Made by a program: the position numbers and the translations under genes
Assembly: GCF_009796805.1 (NCBI RefSeq)
Contig: NZ_CP047029.1
Coordinates: 4,168,001 to 4,232,000 of the forward strand
Direction: 5' to 3'
DNA length: 64,000 nucleotides
DNA from: Algibacter sp. L1A34
GTDB taxonomy: Bacteria; Bacteroidota; Bacteroidia; Flavobacteriales; Flavobacteriaceae
The notes under the pieces: generated by a model
Seen by the model: the letters and a program-made list of their open reading frames with translations, nothing else
Told to the model about the DNA's origin: nothing
Databases searched by the model: none
Shown here: in pieces, positions 1 to 8,407 of the stretch
How positions within the stretch are numbered: position 1 is the stretch's first letter
Layout of the letters: every line of letters begins with the position of its first letter

Positions 1-95
1 CATTGAACCTCTAAAGATTCTCTAACTCCTAATTCACGCCCATCGATAACTGGGCGAATGCCTACCTTTGGTAGTCTACCTATTAATCTACTCAT
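1..95 (-). CDS. fucI: L-fucose isomerase, N-terminal fragment (runs off window)
   Basis: Only the first 31 codons are inside the window. They begin [19 protein letters not shown] and continue with a GVRESLE motif, which is the typical N-terminus of L-fucose isomerase (aldose-ketose isomerisation of L-fucose to L-fuculose, cytoplasmic, Mn-dependent in the family). The ATG at 93-95 lies 18 bases downstream of the stop of the aldolase gene on the same strand, so the two are probably co-transcribed. The catalytic residues lie outside the window and cannot be checked. Confidence 0.88.
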   Translation of the reverse strand, partial: MSRLIGRLPKVGIRPVIDGRELGVRESLEVQ

Positions 96-113
96 GATAT
101 ATAATGCTTTAAA

Positions 114-908
114 TTATGTAAATTGTTCTAATTCTGTTAATTGAGCGTTCGATAAGCCTGCTGGTTTAAATCCTGCAGCCCAACACATCATTAACATTTT
201 AGCGCCTTTGTTTGCTACATCTAAAAAGTCCCAAGCTTTCATGACATCGGGAGCGGTAGACGTTGCACCATGTTTTTCCCATAGGGATACGTTTCTTGTT
301 TTAAACGCTTCCATAGTTACTTCTGCTAAAGCTGCTGTGCTTGATAAAGCATATGGCGTACAGTGAATGCCTTTAGGTACAAATACTTTCACCTCTGGGC
401 ACATCATCCAAATTTGTCTGTTTAATTCTTCTTCATTATCAAACAATTCATGATGACTCATACAAATTAATTCTAGCGGGTGGGTATGTACCACAGCTAA
501 GTTTTCTGGATGGTATTGTGAATTGAATAAATGGATACTCGCATGAGAGATTAATTCACAGGTAGGACCAAAATTATCACGTTTTCCTCCCCAAATAATT
601 GAATACCCTGTAGCATTTTCATTTATATAAAGAATACAAGACACTTCTTCAAGTTTATCTACTAAATCTCGTAAATAACATCCTGTTCCAGTTATGTAAA
701 TAACAAACCCTGCGGATTCTTTAGGAAAATCGAAAGCCACTTCTGTACCAATCCCCTTAACTTCTTCTTTTGTAAAAAAAGACGTTAAATTCATCGATAT
801 ATTTCCGGCATTTCGTTCTGCCCATTCACGCTGCCATAAATAGCCCGCTACTTCTGACACTTTTTTTAATTCTGTTTCTACCTGTATTGGGAGCTTTAAC
901 GTTTTCAT
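114..908 (-). CDS. rhaD: Class II aldolase, rhamnulose-1-phosphate aldolase type
   Basis: This 264-residue protein should cleave L-rhamnulose-1-phosphate (or L-fuculose-1-phosphate) to dihydroxyacetone phosphate and L-lactaldehyde. The ERNAGN motif near residue 31, the VIYITGTG strand, the HTH pair at H141/H143 and H213 in LWEKHGA match in spacing the three zinc-binding histidines of E. coli RhaD. The ATG at 908 is preferred over one 31 codons upstream, because the upstream extension is not family-like and reaches the divergent promoter region. The pairing with fucI and with aldA/fucP nearby suggests the true substrate may be the fucose-derived ester; the sequence family is RhaD rather than FucA. 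Length is close to the E. coli enzyme. Confidence 0.85.
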   Translation of the reverse strand: MKTLKLPIQVETELKKVSEVAGYLWQREWAERNAGNISMNLTSFFTKEEVKGIGTEVAFDFPKESAGFVIYITGTGCYLRDLVDKLEEVSCILYINENATGYSIIWGGKRDNFGPTCELISHASIHLFNSQYHPENLAVVHTHPLELICMSHHELFDNEEELNRQIWMMCPEVKVFVPKGIHCTPYALSSTAALAEVTMEAFKTRNVSLWEKHGATSTAPDVMKAWDFLDVANKGAKMLMMCWAAGFKPAGLSNAQLTELEQFT

Positions 909-1010
909 AAAATTTGAATAATAATTTATTCCACAAATATACTTGTACACTTCAATGATATAAATATTCAAAATCTGTATTTTTGTATCTAATTCAAACA
1001 TTCCACTTTT

Positions 1011-1910
1011 ATGAAGTTTGTAAAAAACATAGAACTAGGAGATCCATCATTAAACAAACAAAACTTTATAGACCTAAAAATAAAGATGTTATGTTGCAGA
1101 TATTGGTTATTAGATTTATGGGATTGCCACGAAATGGTTTTCCCGTTTTGGCGACTATATTGGAATAAAAACTCAGGAGGTCAATTAATTGATCAAGATA
1201 CTGTTATAAAAATGGACCCTAATCATATATACATTATACCTCCATTTACATCATTTTCTTCGCGCTACACAAAAAATCATATTTATAATGAAGGTATTCA
1301 TGTTTCTGGTAAACATTTAAATACAAACCATAAAGAAGAGGACTTTGAAGATAAGTATCTCATTCATTTCTTCATTCATTTTAATTTAGGTATCCCATTT
1401 GACAATATATATCCTGGTATTTTAAAAATTGAACTAACCGATTATTTAAAGGATAGATTGAGCTATTTAACGGAACGATTAAAAATAGAAAATAAAGATT
1501 TCAAACTTACATTTAATTTAAAATTACAAGCTTTTATTAAAGAAGCACTTACCAATATAGGTCCCGAATTATGGAAAGCAATAAATATAGACGAGCGTGT
1601 TTTAAAAGTAATCCGTTTTACAGAAGTCAATCTTCATAAAAAATTAAGGAATACAGAGATGTCTTCTCTTGTAAACATGGCACCAAATTCGTTTGCTAGA
1701 TTGTTTAAAGAAGAAATGAATATAACACTTCATAATTTTATTCAAAATCGAAAAATAGCAAAGTCTTGTGAATTGTTTGAACATACCAACAAATCTATCG
1801 AAGACGTTGCGTTTAATTTAGGATTTTCAGACAGATACCATTTTTCCCGAGTATTTAAATCTGTCACAGGATTAACACCTGCCTCTTACAAATCTGGAAA
1901 ATACACATAG
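1011..1910 (+). CDS. AraC-family transcriptional regulator
   Basis: A 299-residue regulator. Residues about 195-297 form the double helix-turn-helix of the AraC/XylS family, including SIEDVAFNLGFSDRYHFSRVF and the closing GLTPASYK. The N-terminal half is a cupin-like effector domain (IYIIPPFTSF, HFFIHFNLG). The gene is divergent from the aldolase/fucI pair with about 100 bases between them, so it is probably the local activator of deoxysugar catabolism, responding to L-fucose or L-rhamnose. The ligand is inferred from context only. Confidence 0.85.
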   Translation: MKFVKNIELGDPSLNKQNFIDLKIKMLCCRYWLLDLWDCHEMVFPFWRLYWNKNSGGQLIDQDTVIKMDPNHIYIIPPFTSFSSRYTKNHIYNEGIHVSGKHLNTNHKEEDFEDKYLIHFFIHFNLGIPFDNIYPGILKIELTDYLKDRLSYLTERLKIENKDFKLTFNLKLQAFIKEALTNIGPELWKAINIDERVLKVIRFTEVNLHKKLRNTEMSSLVNMAPNSFARLFKEEMNITLHNFIQNRKIAKSCELFEHTNKSIEDVAFNLGFSDRYHFSRVFKSVTGLTPASYKSGKYT

Positions 1911-2325
1911 CCCACTCTTTATAATATAGGTCGTTTTTTATTATCGTATTTTAAAAACAACATCAAGGACGAAATGGCAAATACATCTCCATTTTCACTT
2001 TTAAAAAAATCCATCCCTATTAAAAATAGCCACTTTTTAAAGAAGAAGGAATAAACGAGTACTCTAATAAATTAAGCTTAATATCTACTCTTAATTTTTC
2101 TACAATTAGTAGCATAAAATACATCGATTTAATAATCTATAACGGTTAAAATAAAAACCAAAAATAGTCACTATGTTTAAATTATACATATTATTGATTA
2201 TTATGGATAAATATTTAAACACCATTATATCATAAGTTTGCTAAGCACATCCTTCCAAATAGCACGCAGTGTTTGTTTGTTTATAAAAATAACCAATAAT
2301 ACATATAACTAAACGTAAATAAGCC
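1911..2325. other. Intergenic region upstream of aldA
   Basis: AT-rich gap of about 415 bases without a convincing reading frame. It holds a TAAGTTTG sequence at 2233-2240 that fits the Bacteroidetes -7 consensus TAnnTTTG for rightward transcription of aldA, but no good -33 TTTG is seen at the usual distance. No repeat or RNA gene was recognised. Confidence 0.4.
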
Positions 2326-3765
2326 ATGAAAGAATTTAAACAATTTATAAACGGAAAATTCATAAAATCGACTTCAACAGATGTCATTGAAATTTTAAAC
2401 CCCTGTACTGAAGAGGTTTTATCTTTAATGCCTATCGGAAGTGTTAAAGATGCAGAATTAGCTCTAGAAGCTGCGCAAGCATCTCAACATGCTTGGAAAT
2501 CATTAACAGCAATCGAAAGAGCTGGATATTTGCATAAAATGGCCGATGTTATTCGTGAGAATCGCGTGTTTTTAGCTAAAACTTTAGCTGCTGAACAAGC
2601 TAAAGTAATGGGTTTAGCGCAAGTTGAAATCGATGTTACTGCCGATTATTTTGACTATAATGCAGGTTGGGCAAGACGGATAGAAGGTGAAATTATTCAA
2701 AGTGACAGAAAAAAAGAACATATTTTTTTACATAAAGCACCTATAGGTGTAGCTGTTGGAATTCTACCATGGAATTTCCCATTCTTTGTAATGGCTCGTA
2801 AAATAGCACCATCTTTAATAACTGGTAATACATGTATTATCAACCCTAGTTCTGTGGCGCCAAATACGGTTATGGCATTTGCCGAATTAATTGAGAAAAT
2901 AAACATTCCTACTGGTGTATTAAACTTTGTTTGTGGTAAAGGTAGTATTGTTGGAAATGCTCTATCAAAAAGTCCAATTACTGGTATTATTAGCTTAACA
3001 GGAAGTGTTGGTGCTGGACAAAAAGTTATGGAAGCTGCATCTCTAAATATTACAAAAGTATCTTTAGAATTAGGAGGAAAAGCACCAGCAATTGTATGTG
3101 CAGATGCGAATTTAGATTTAGCTGTAAAAGCAGTAGTAGATTCGAGAATCATATTTAGTGGACAGGTTTGTAATTGTGCAGAACGCGTTTATGTAGAAGA
3201 TTCTATTTATGACCAATTCATGGAAAAAATCACTAAAAGATTTTCTGACATTAAAGTTGAAGATGCCTTTTCAGCCAACAATCCAGATATGAGTAGTTTA
3301 GTTTCTAAAGACCAATTAGATAAAATATCTGAAATGGTAGACTATGCTAAAAAAGAAGGTGCTGAAGTTGTTGTTGGAGGCACTAGATCAAGTCAATTTA
3401 ATAAAGGGTATTTTTATCAGCCAACTTTATTAACTAATGTAACACAAAAGATGCAAATTATACAGGAAGAAGTTTTTGGACCTGTTTTACCTGTAATGAA
3501 ATTTAGTACTTTAGATGAAGCTATTGCACTATCAAACGATTGTGAATTTGGTTTAACATCTTCTATCTACTCAGAGAATTTCAATAAAGTAATGCATGCC
3601 TGCGAAGAATTAGAATTTGGTGAAACTTATATTAACAGAGAGCATTTTGAAGCTATTCAAGGTTTTCATGCAGGTTGGAAAAAATCTGGATTAGGTGGAG
3701 CAGATGGTAAACATGGTATGGAAGAATATCTACAAACTAAAGTAGTTTATGCGCAATACAGATAG
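2326..3765 (+). CDS. aldA: Lactaldehyde dehydrogenase, AldA type
   Basis: This 479-residue NAD-dependent aldehyde dehydrogenase oxidises L-lactaldehyde, the product of the fucose and rhamnose aldolases, to L-lactate. It has the same length as E. coli AldA and shares long motifs with it: ILPWNFPFF (146-154), TGSVGAG, KVSLELGGKAPAIV with the general base E248, and SGQVCNCAERVYV with the nucleophile C282, plus the C-terminal FGETYINREHFEA and GGADGKHGMEEYLQT. Its place between the AraC regulator and the FucP-like permease agrees with this role. A strong hairpin terminator follows the stop codon. Confidence 0.93.
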   Translation: MKEFKQFINGKFIKSTSTDVIEILNPCTEEVLSLMPIGSVKDAELALEAAQASQHAWKSLTAIERAGYLHKMADVIRENRVFLAKTLAAEQAKVMGLAQVEIDVTADYFDYNAGWARRIEGEIIQSDRKKEHIFLHKAPIGVAVGILPWNFPFFVMARKIAPSLITGNTCIINPSSVAPNTVMAFAELIEKINIPTGVLNFVCGKGSIVGNALSKSPITGIISLTGSVGAGQKVMEAASLNITKVSLELGGKAPAIVCADANLDLAVKAVVDSRIIFSGQVCNCAERVYVEDSIYDQFMEKITKRFSDIKVEDAFSANNPDMSSLVSKDQLDKISEMVDYAKKEGAEVVVGGTRSSQFNKGYFYQPTLLTNVTQKMQIIQEEVFGPVLPVMKFSTLDEAIALSNDCEFGLTSSIYSENFNKVMHACEELEFGETYINREHFEAIQGFHAGWKKSGLGGADGKHGMEEYLQTKVVYAQYR

Positions 3766-3786
3766 TATTTAAAGACAAACAGAACT

Positions 3787-3848
3787 AAGGCACTATTCAT
3801 TTTACAACTATTAAATATAGCTGTAAATAAGAATAGTGCCTTCTTTTT
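3787..3848 (+). terminator. Rho-independent terminator after aldA
   Basis: A perfect 12-bp stem, AAGGCACTATTC (3787-3798) with GAATAGTGCCTT (3831-3842), encloses a 32-base loop and is followed by CTTTTTAT. It separates aldA from the fucP-like gene that starts 23 bases further on, so fucP may be read through or have its own promoter. Confidence 0.75.
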
Positions 3849-3870
3849 ATAGAAACTAAACAAAAAACCA

Positions 3871-5169
3871 ATGAACAACCAAACAAGTATTCCCATAGTA
3901 TCCAAAGAGGTGCTAATTCCATTCATCATTATAACATCTTTATTTGCATTATGGGGTTTTGCTAATGATATTACAAACCCTATGGTGGCTGCCTTTGGAA
4001 CGGTTATGGAAATATCTACCGCTAAAGCCGCTTTAGTACAACTTGCCTTTTATGGTGGTTATGCTACTATGGCGATACCTGCGGCTTTATTTGTTAGAAA
4101 ATACAGCTACAAAAAAGGGATTCTTTTAGGGTTAACACTTTATGCTACAGGGGCTTTATTATTTTTTCCTGCGGCACAATTTGAAGTCTTTGGTTTCTTT
4201 TTAGGGTCACTTTATATTTTAACCTTCGGATTGGCCTTTTTAGAGACCACCGCAAATCCATATATATTATCTATGGGTGATGAGCGTACTGCAACACAGC
4301 GTTTAAATTTAGCGCAAGCCTTTAACCCTATCGGGTCTTTATGTGGCATGTTTGTAGCATCAAAATTTATCCTAGTAGCTTTAGATTCTGATAAAAGAAA
4401 CGAAGCTGGTGAATTAATTTTCAACACTTTAGGGGAAGCAAAAAAAGCCATTGTAAGAACGCACGATTTAGCTATTATTCGAGATCCTTATGTCATTCTT
4501 GGTTTTGTTGTTATTGCTATGCTTCTTTTAATTGCTTTTACAAAAATGCCAAAACGAATGAATAAAGGCCAATATTCTTCCGCAGGGGCTTCATTTAAAA
4601 GATTGTTTAAAAACGGAAAATATAAAGAAGGAGTTTTAGCTCAATTATTTTATGTGGCGGCACAAATTATGTGTTGGACCTTCATTATTCAATATGCCGA
4701 TAATTTAGGTATAGCTAAAGCTGAAGCTCAAAACTACAACATAATAGCGATGTCGATATTTCTATTAAGCCGATTTGTAAGTACCTTTTTAATGAAATAT
4801 GTAAACTCTAAAAAATTACTGATGATTTTTGCTCTTTGCGCAATGACAACCATTTCGGGTGTTATTTTAATTGAAGGTATTTTGGGCTTATATTTATTAG
4901 TTGCCACCTCGGCTTTTATGTCGTTGATGTTTCCTACTATTTACGGTATTGCACTAAATGGTTTAAGTGAAGAAGACTCTGCCTTAGGTGCTGCCGGTTT
5001 AGTTATGGCCATTGTTGGTGGCGCATTAATGCCAATTTTACAAGGGCTTATGATAGACATGGAAAGTATTGGGCCTTTTTCCGGAGTTAATTTTTCTTTT
5101 ATTCTTCCTTTTATATGCTTTTGCTTTATTGCATTTTATGGATACAGAACATTGAAAGTTTATAATTAA
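3871..5169 (+). CDS. fucP: L-fucose permease-like MFS transporter
   Basis: A 432-residue inner-membrane major facilitator with about 12 hydrophobic segments. The first segment ends in ALWGFANDITNPMV, which is the FucP signature and carries the acidic residue important for proton coupling in E. coli FucP; ETTANPYI and FNPIGS follow in the N-terminal half. It should import L-fucose (or a related deoxysugar) with a proton. Context with aldA, the RhaD-type aldolase and fucI supports this. Related sugar carriers (GlcNAc type) lie elsewhere in this window and lack the WGFANDI motif. Confidence 0.88.
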   Translation: MNNQTSIPIVSKEVLIPFIIITSLFALWGFANDITNPMVAAFGTVMEISTAKAALVQLAFYGGYATMAIPAALFVRKYSYKKGILLGLTLYATGALLFFPAAQFEVFGFFLGSLYILTFGLAFLETTANPYILSMGDERTATQRLNLAQAFNPIGSLCGMFVASKFILVALDSDKRNEAGELIFNTLGEAKKAIVRTHDLAIIRDPYVILGFVVIAMLLLIAFTKMPKRMNKGQYSSAGASFKRLFKNGKYKEGVLAQLFYVAAQIMCWTFIIQYADNLGIAKAEAQNYNIIAMSIFLLSRFVSTFLMKYVNSKKLLMIFALCAMTTISGVILIEGILGLYLLVATSAFMSLMFPTIYGIALNGLSEEDSALGAAGLVMAIVGGALMPILQGLMIDMESIGPFSGVNFSFILPFICFCFIAFYGYRTLKVYN

Positions 5170-5365
5170 TTATGATGTGCCTTTTTTTTAAATGAAACCA
5201 TACAACAACTTATTATATTTGATTAAAAGGTAAAACAACAGAGTTAACAACATCTACCTCAATACTTAATGTGTTTTAAAAGTTAATTATAATTAAACAC
5301 TATTATATAGAAAAACACAAAATATTAAATGAAGAATAATCATAAATAAAAACTTTACAAAAACT

Positions 5366-5422
5366 ATCCGGAAGTGGCAAACCTGCGTTTTAGGCTCGAG
5401 CAATTACTTTCGGATTGTTTTA
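5366..5422 (+). terminator. Hairpin with T-rich tail downstream of fucP
   Basis: ATCCGGAAGT (5366-5375) pairs with ACTTTCGGAT (5406-5415), ten pairs including one G.U, followed by TGTTTTATTTTATTT. The 30-base loop is GC-richer than its surroundings and contains the palindrome GCTCGAGC. It lies about 200 bases after the fucP stop in an otherwise gene-free gap (5170-5513). It is probably a distal terminator; a structured RNA is possible but unsupported. Confidence 0.45.
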
Positions 5423-5513
5423 TTTTATTTCAGAATAATTTAATGTATTCTTATCTTTTGTAAGCCCTTCATAAATGGTCTTTACATGCTCTGAATGAAC
5501 AAAAAATCTACGT

Positions 5514-5921
5514 TTATAAATTTAACATATAATCGAAAACCGTCTTTTTAAACTCCTGGAAATTACTTGTAAAGCGTTCTAATCGTTGTTTAAGTAGAAG
5601 GTGTTTTTCTCTATAATCAGCATCTGATATACCTTTTTCTCCTTTTTCTAAACGAGACAACAACTTTTCATGATCAATAATATCATTTGCTAAATAATCG
5701 AACAATTCTGAATGTACGGAATCCAGATTCCCTAATATTTGGCCATAAGCCGTATGAGCAACTTCTTTTACTTTTCTTTTTTCAAACAAATTGGAAAAAA
5801 ACTTAATCTCGTCTTTATAAAAAGCAATGTTGCTTAACCATTCTTGACTTTCAAAATGAAGAACATCTAACCCTGCACCTAATAATAATTCTGTTTTTGG
5901 ATTTAATAATTTCGTTTTCAT
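5514..5921 (-). CDS. Hypothetical helical protein paired with sigma-like factor
   Basis: A 135-residue soluble protein predicted to be almost all alpha-helix, rich in charged residues and leucine, with no signal peptide or membrane segment. I do not recognise a family. It begins 21 bases after the stop of the ECF-like sigma gene on the same strand, so it is likely co-transcribed. By position it could be an accessory or regulator of that sigma factor, but no anti-sigma signature is visible. Confidence 0.6.
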   Translation of the reverse strand: MKTKLLNPKTELLLGAGLDVLHFESQEWLSNIAFYKDEIKFFSNLFEKRKVKEVAHTAYGQILGNLDSVHSELFDYLANDIIDHEKLLSRLEKGEKGISDADYREKHLLLKQRLERFTSNFQEFKKTVFDYMLNL

Positions 5922-5942
5922 AACAATAATATTTAAATAAAT

Positions 5943-6713
5943 TTATTCTTTCAAGTTATATCTCTTAAAGAAACTAGTTTCTAAACTTTTACGCGCATCT
6001 TCTAAAAGTTCTTTTACTTCTTCAATACTTTGACTACGGATTATAGCTATTTCTCGCATTGAAAATTGATACTCAGTAGCCAATTCAAAAACAGTTCGCA
6101 TAGATTGTGGTAGATTACTTAAAACCATAGATGTATGTTTTATAATATTTTCTTTACCCAAATCCTTATCAAGTTGTTCCATAAATTCTTTTTTATCTTC
6201 TTCTACAAAAACATGATTTAACACATAATCGTTCTTAGCGTATGAAATATCGTCTAACTCATCAATCATAACAAAATCTCCGCCACCATCGATACTATAT
6301 TTTTCTTGCATTGCATCCCATGCTGGACGAGAATAATCATCAATATTCTTAAAAAAATAATCATCAAATTCTTCTTCCACAATACTGTCCTCCAGAAGTT
6401 TATCTGCTGTTTTAAACAACCAAGGATGTAGACTTTCTTTGTCTTTCACCTCATCAAAATGATCATAAACCTCAATAAATAGTTGATCAATAAAATCATC
6501 TGGTTTATACTTTCCCTTAGGAAGGTTTCCTTTGGATAAAGCAGTAGCCAATGTTTTTGTAATATATCGGTTAACTTGATATAAGGTTTTTAATAATAAA
6601 TTGTTAAACAAAGTCTTATCACCCTGCTGTTTAAACTTGCTTAAATCAGAAAACGTACTCGCTACGAATACATTAAAATCCTTTTTACTTTCATAATATT
6701 TTAGAGTGTCCAT
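5943..6713 (-). CDS. ECF-like RNA polymerase sigma factor
   Basis: A 256-residue protein. Residues about 35-115 resemble sigma-70 region 2 (YKPDDFIDQLFIEVYDHFDEV followed by LHPWLFKTADKLL). Residues about 195-250 resemble region 4 (VLSNLPQSMRTVFELATEY, then FSMREIAIIRSQSIEEVKELLEDAR, a helix-turn-helix ending in a basic stretch). Between them is an unusually long acidic linker. It therefore probably directs RNA polymerase to a small stress regulon. Its own promoter carries a TGACCTAGATCA site. No anti-sigma gene is obvious; the downstream 135-residue protein is the only close partner. Confidence 0.72.
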   Translation of the reverse strand: MDTLKYYESKKDFNVFVASTFSDLSKFKQQGDKTLFNNLLLKTLYQVNRYITKTLATALSKGNLPKGKYKPDDFIDQLFIEVYDHFDEVKDKESLHPWLFKTADKLLEDSIVEEEFDDYFFKNIDDYSRPAWDAMQEKYSIDGGGDFVMIDELDDISYAKNDYVLNHVFVEEDKKEFMEQLDKDLGKENIIKHTSMVLSNLPQSMRTVFELATEYQFSMREIAIIRSQSIEEVKELLEDARKSLETSFFKRYNLKE

Positions 6714-6742
6714 ATGATATGTTTTAAGTTAAAATACATCTT

Positions 6743-6784
6743 GAAAGTACAGAGATATTAAATAGAATACAATGACCTAGATCA
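6743..6784 (-). promoter_or_regulatory. Candidate Crp-type regulator site and -7 element before sigma gene
   Basis: TGACCTAGATCA at 6773-6784 differs at one base from the perfect palindrome seen at 7396-7407. On the minus strand TACTTTC (6743-6749) resembles the -7 consensus TAnnTTTG. The site centre is 35.5 bases from the end of that element, which puts it near -41.5 from a start about 6 bases further on, the usual class II activator position. No -33 TTTG is needed or seen. Confidence 0.5.
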
Positions 6785-6822
6785 GTCTAAAAAAGCATAT
6801 TCTAATTAACCGCAGTACTTCA

Positions 6823-7311
6823 TTATACTATATTTTTAATTTTATTTTTCAATATTTCAATATTTAAGCGATCTCCCCTTGCTACCAGAAAACTATCACC
6901 ATTTTTTAGTTTTTCAATATCTAAACTAGCTTCTGCTTCACTTATACCAAGTCCTCTTAATATCCCAAAGGGTCCGCCAAACAGTCCACCTATCGCTTTT
7001 TTACCTATTAAGTTTGAAAATGTAGAAACCAAGAAACCGGCTACAAATAAACGACCGAGTTCAGGGTTATAAAAAGTATCAAATTCAGTATGCATACCCA
7101 ATAATTCCTTAAAAAAGGCTTTGAGTTTTTTTTCTTGAAACATCCACTTTTCCCTTTCGGCTATGTTATCTTCTCCAAGATTACCAATAACCGATATAAC
7201 CATCTTATCAAAATCCATTTCACGAATGGTTTTTATAGCTTTTTCTAACTCTGGAATTTGAGTATACGGTTTTATAAAAACTTGCTTTTGTTCTGTTTTA
7301 GAGGCATTCAT
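6823..7311 (-). CDS. YflT/general-stress-protein-like protein with glycine-rich hairpin
   Basis: A 162-residue protein without signal peptide. Residues about 92-125 form a glycine-rich hydrophobic stretch (GKKAIGGLFGGPFGILRGLGI) followed by SEAEASLDIEKLKNGDSFLVARGD. This pattern resembles the general-stress 17M/YflT and DUF1269/DUF3341 group, where a glycine hairpin is followed by a two-strand end. Molecular function is unknown. It is divergent from the YtxH trio across an intergenic region that carries the palindromic Crp-type site, so a stress role is plausible. Confidence 0.55.
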   Translation of the reverse strand: MNASKTEQKQVFIKPYTQIPELEKAIKTIREMDFDKMVISVIGNLGEDNIAEREKWMFQEKKLKAFFKELLGMHTEFDTFYNPELGRLFVAGFLVSTFSNLIGKKAIGGLFGGPFGILRGLGISEAEASLDIEKLKNGDSFLVARGDRLNIEILKNKIKNIV

Positions 7312-7395
7312 TTTAATAAAAATTTTAAAAATAATATCGTTTTAAGAGGACCTATTCTCTATGGCTAATTTACAAGCAGATATTTTCTACACCCC

Positions 7396-7438
7396 TGACC
7401 TAGGTCATGATAATAAAAAATAAACCGAACTAAATTTG
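7396..7438 (+). promoter_or_regulatory. Palindromic operator and -7 element before ytxH-like operon
   Basis: TGACCTAGGTCA at 7396-7407 is a perfect 12-bp palindrome. TAAATTTG at 7431-7438 matches the Bacteroidetes -7 consensus exactly. The site centre is 36.5 bases from the end of the -7 element, hence about -42 from the expected start. No -33 TTTG is present at the right distance, as expected for an activator-dependent promoter. The nearby REC-cNMP-Crp response regulator is the obvious candidate to bind it. Confidence 0.6.
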
Positions 7439-7474
7439 TAATATTAATTTAATATTAATTAAAAATTTGAAATC

Positions 7475-7804
7475 ATGGCAAACGATAATGGAAATGTCCT
7501 TTTGGCATTATTAACAGGAGCCGCAATTGGTGCGGGTTTTGGAATATTGTATGCTCCAAACAAAGGAGTTGAAACACGACATAAAATAAAAGAACGCGCT
7601 TTAGAGGCTAAACACGATATAGCGGAGCGCGTTACACACGCTAAAGATGAGCTGACTAAAACAGCCAACGAAAAGAAAGAAGAATTCGACCAAAAACTAG
7701 ATGAAACCATTAGCAATATGAGCTATAAAGCAGATGATATTATAGCTACTTTGGAACGCAAATTGGAAGATCTTAAGAAAAGAAACGCTCAACTACACAA
7801 ATAA
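7475..7804 (+). CDS. YtxH domain-containing protein
   Basis: A 109-residue protein with one N-terminal hydrophobic glycine-rich segment (ALLTGAAIGAGFGILYAP) followed by a long charged coiled coil, the classic YtxH layout. The family is linked with envelope or general stress, and its biochemical role is not known. It is the first gene of a three-gene rightward operon with a holin-like membrane protein and a small helical protein, a common trio in Flavobacteriia. Its promoter carries the perfect TGACCTAGGTCA palindrome. Confidence 0.82.
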   Translation: MANDNGNVLLALLTGAAIGAGFGILYAPNKGVETRHKIKERALEAKHDIAERVTHAKDELTKTANEKKEEFDQKLDETISNMSYKADDIIATLERKLEDLKKRNAQLHK

Positions 7805-7810
7805 TGCATT

Positions 7811-8164
7811 ATGGCATTTGAAACATTAAAAAAAGACCTCGTTGACCTAGATAGCGATATGAGGTCTTATATTGAGACAAACAAGGCGTATTATAAACTT
7901 AAAGTTTTTAAAATACTAATAGGTTCGATTACCACTATAACACATTCTTTATTAATTGGCGCTATAGTATTTCTTGCCATTTTTATGATATCACTTGGTG
8001 TATCTATGCTTATTAGTGAGGCTATAGGTAATTTATATTCTGGCTTTTTAATTGTGGGAGCTTTTTACCTTGTAGTTGCCATAGTGTGTTACATATTTAG
8101 AAGCAGACTCAATAGACCGTTGATTAAGAAGTTCTCAAAACATTATTTCGATAGTTATGAATAA
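7811..8164 (+). CDS. Phage-holin-like (DUF1469 type) membrane protein
   Basis: A 117-residue protein with two central transmembrane segments (about residues 37-64 and 72-95) flanked by charged ends, as in the Actinobacterial holin-X/DUF1469 group. It starts 6 bases after the YtxH gene, and its stop overlaps the start of the next gene by 8 bases, so the three are co-transcribed. No phage genes are nearby; in this setting these are chromosomal stress-associated membrane proteins, not lysis holins. Confidence 0.75.
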   Translation: MAFETLKKDLVDLDSDMRSYIETNKAYYKLKVFKILIGSITTITHSLLIGAIVFLAIFMISLGVSMLISEAIGNLYSGFLIVGAFYLVVAIVCYIFRSRLNRPLIKKFSKHYFDSYE

Positions 8165-8387
8165 AAAATATAGCACACTTGTAGAAATAGAGCACGATTT
8201 GAAAGTTTTACGACTTCAAAGAGATATTGTAAAAGAAACTTTAAAGCTAGATTTAACAACCACAAAAAACCACCTAAATCCTAAAAAAATAATGGATACT
8301 ACTGGTTTTGGGCTCAAACAATTCGCTATAGATTTTGCTCTCAACAAAGGATTGGAATGGCTTAGTAAATTACGCCATAAACGGTAG
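8157..8387 (+). CDS. Small helical protein of the YtxH operon
   Basis: A 76-residue basic protein predicted as two helices (LVEIEHDLKVLRLQRDI and FAIDFALNKGLEWLSKL). It overlaps the previous gene by 8 bases, which supports translational coupling. I associate this kind of protein with the YtxH/holin-like pair of Flavobacteriia but cannot assign a function. It ends 20 bases from the convergent response-regulator gene. Confidence 0.65.
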   Translation: MNKKYSTLVEIEHDLKVLRLQRDIVKETLKLDLTTTKNHLNPKKIMDTTGFGLKQFAIDFALNKGLEWLSKLRHKR

Positions 8388-8407
8388 CACATATTAACGG
8401 CCATCTA

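Noticed and set aside
983-1168. A 61-codon plus-strand frame overlapping the AraC gene start
   Set aside because: It is a different frame over the first part of a well-supported AraC-family gene.
2697-3152. A 151-codon minus-strand frame inside aldA
   Set aside because: It is antisense to a strongly conserved enzyme and shows no domain.
5366-5422. A structured regulatory RNA or mobile-element end downstream of fucP
   Set aside because: The hairpin with a T-rich tail is explained as a terminator; no target repeat, transposase or known riboswitch core was found.
7840-7856. A further TGACCTAGAT-like site in the holin-like gene
   Set aside because: It lies inside coding sequence (VDLDSD codons), is only half palindromic and has no promoter element at the right distance.
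7811-8164. A prophage holin
   Set aside because: No other phage genes are nearby, and the gene is in a YtxH operon typical of chromosomal stress proteins.
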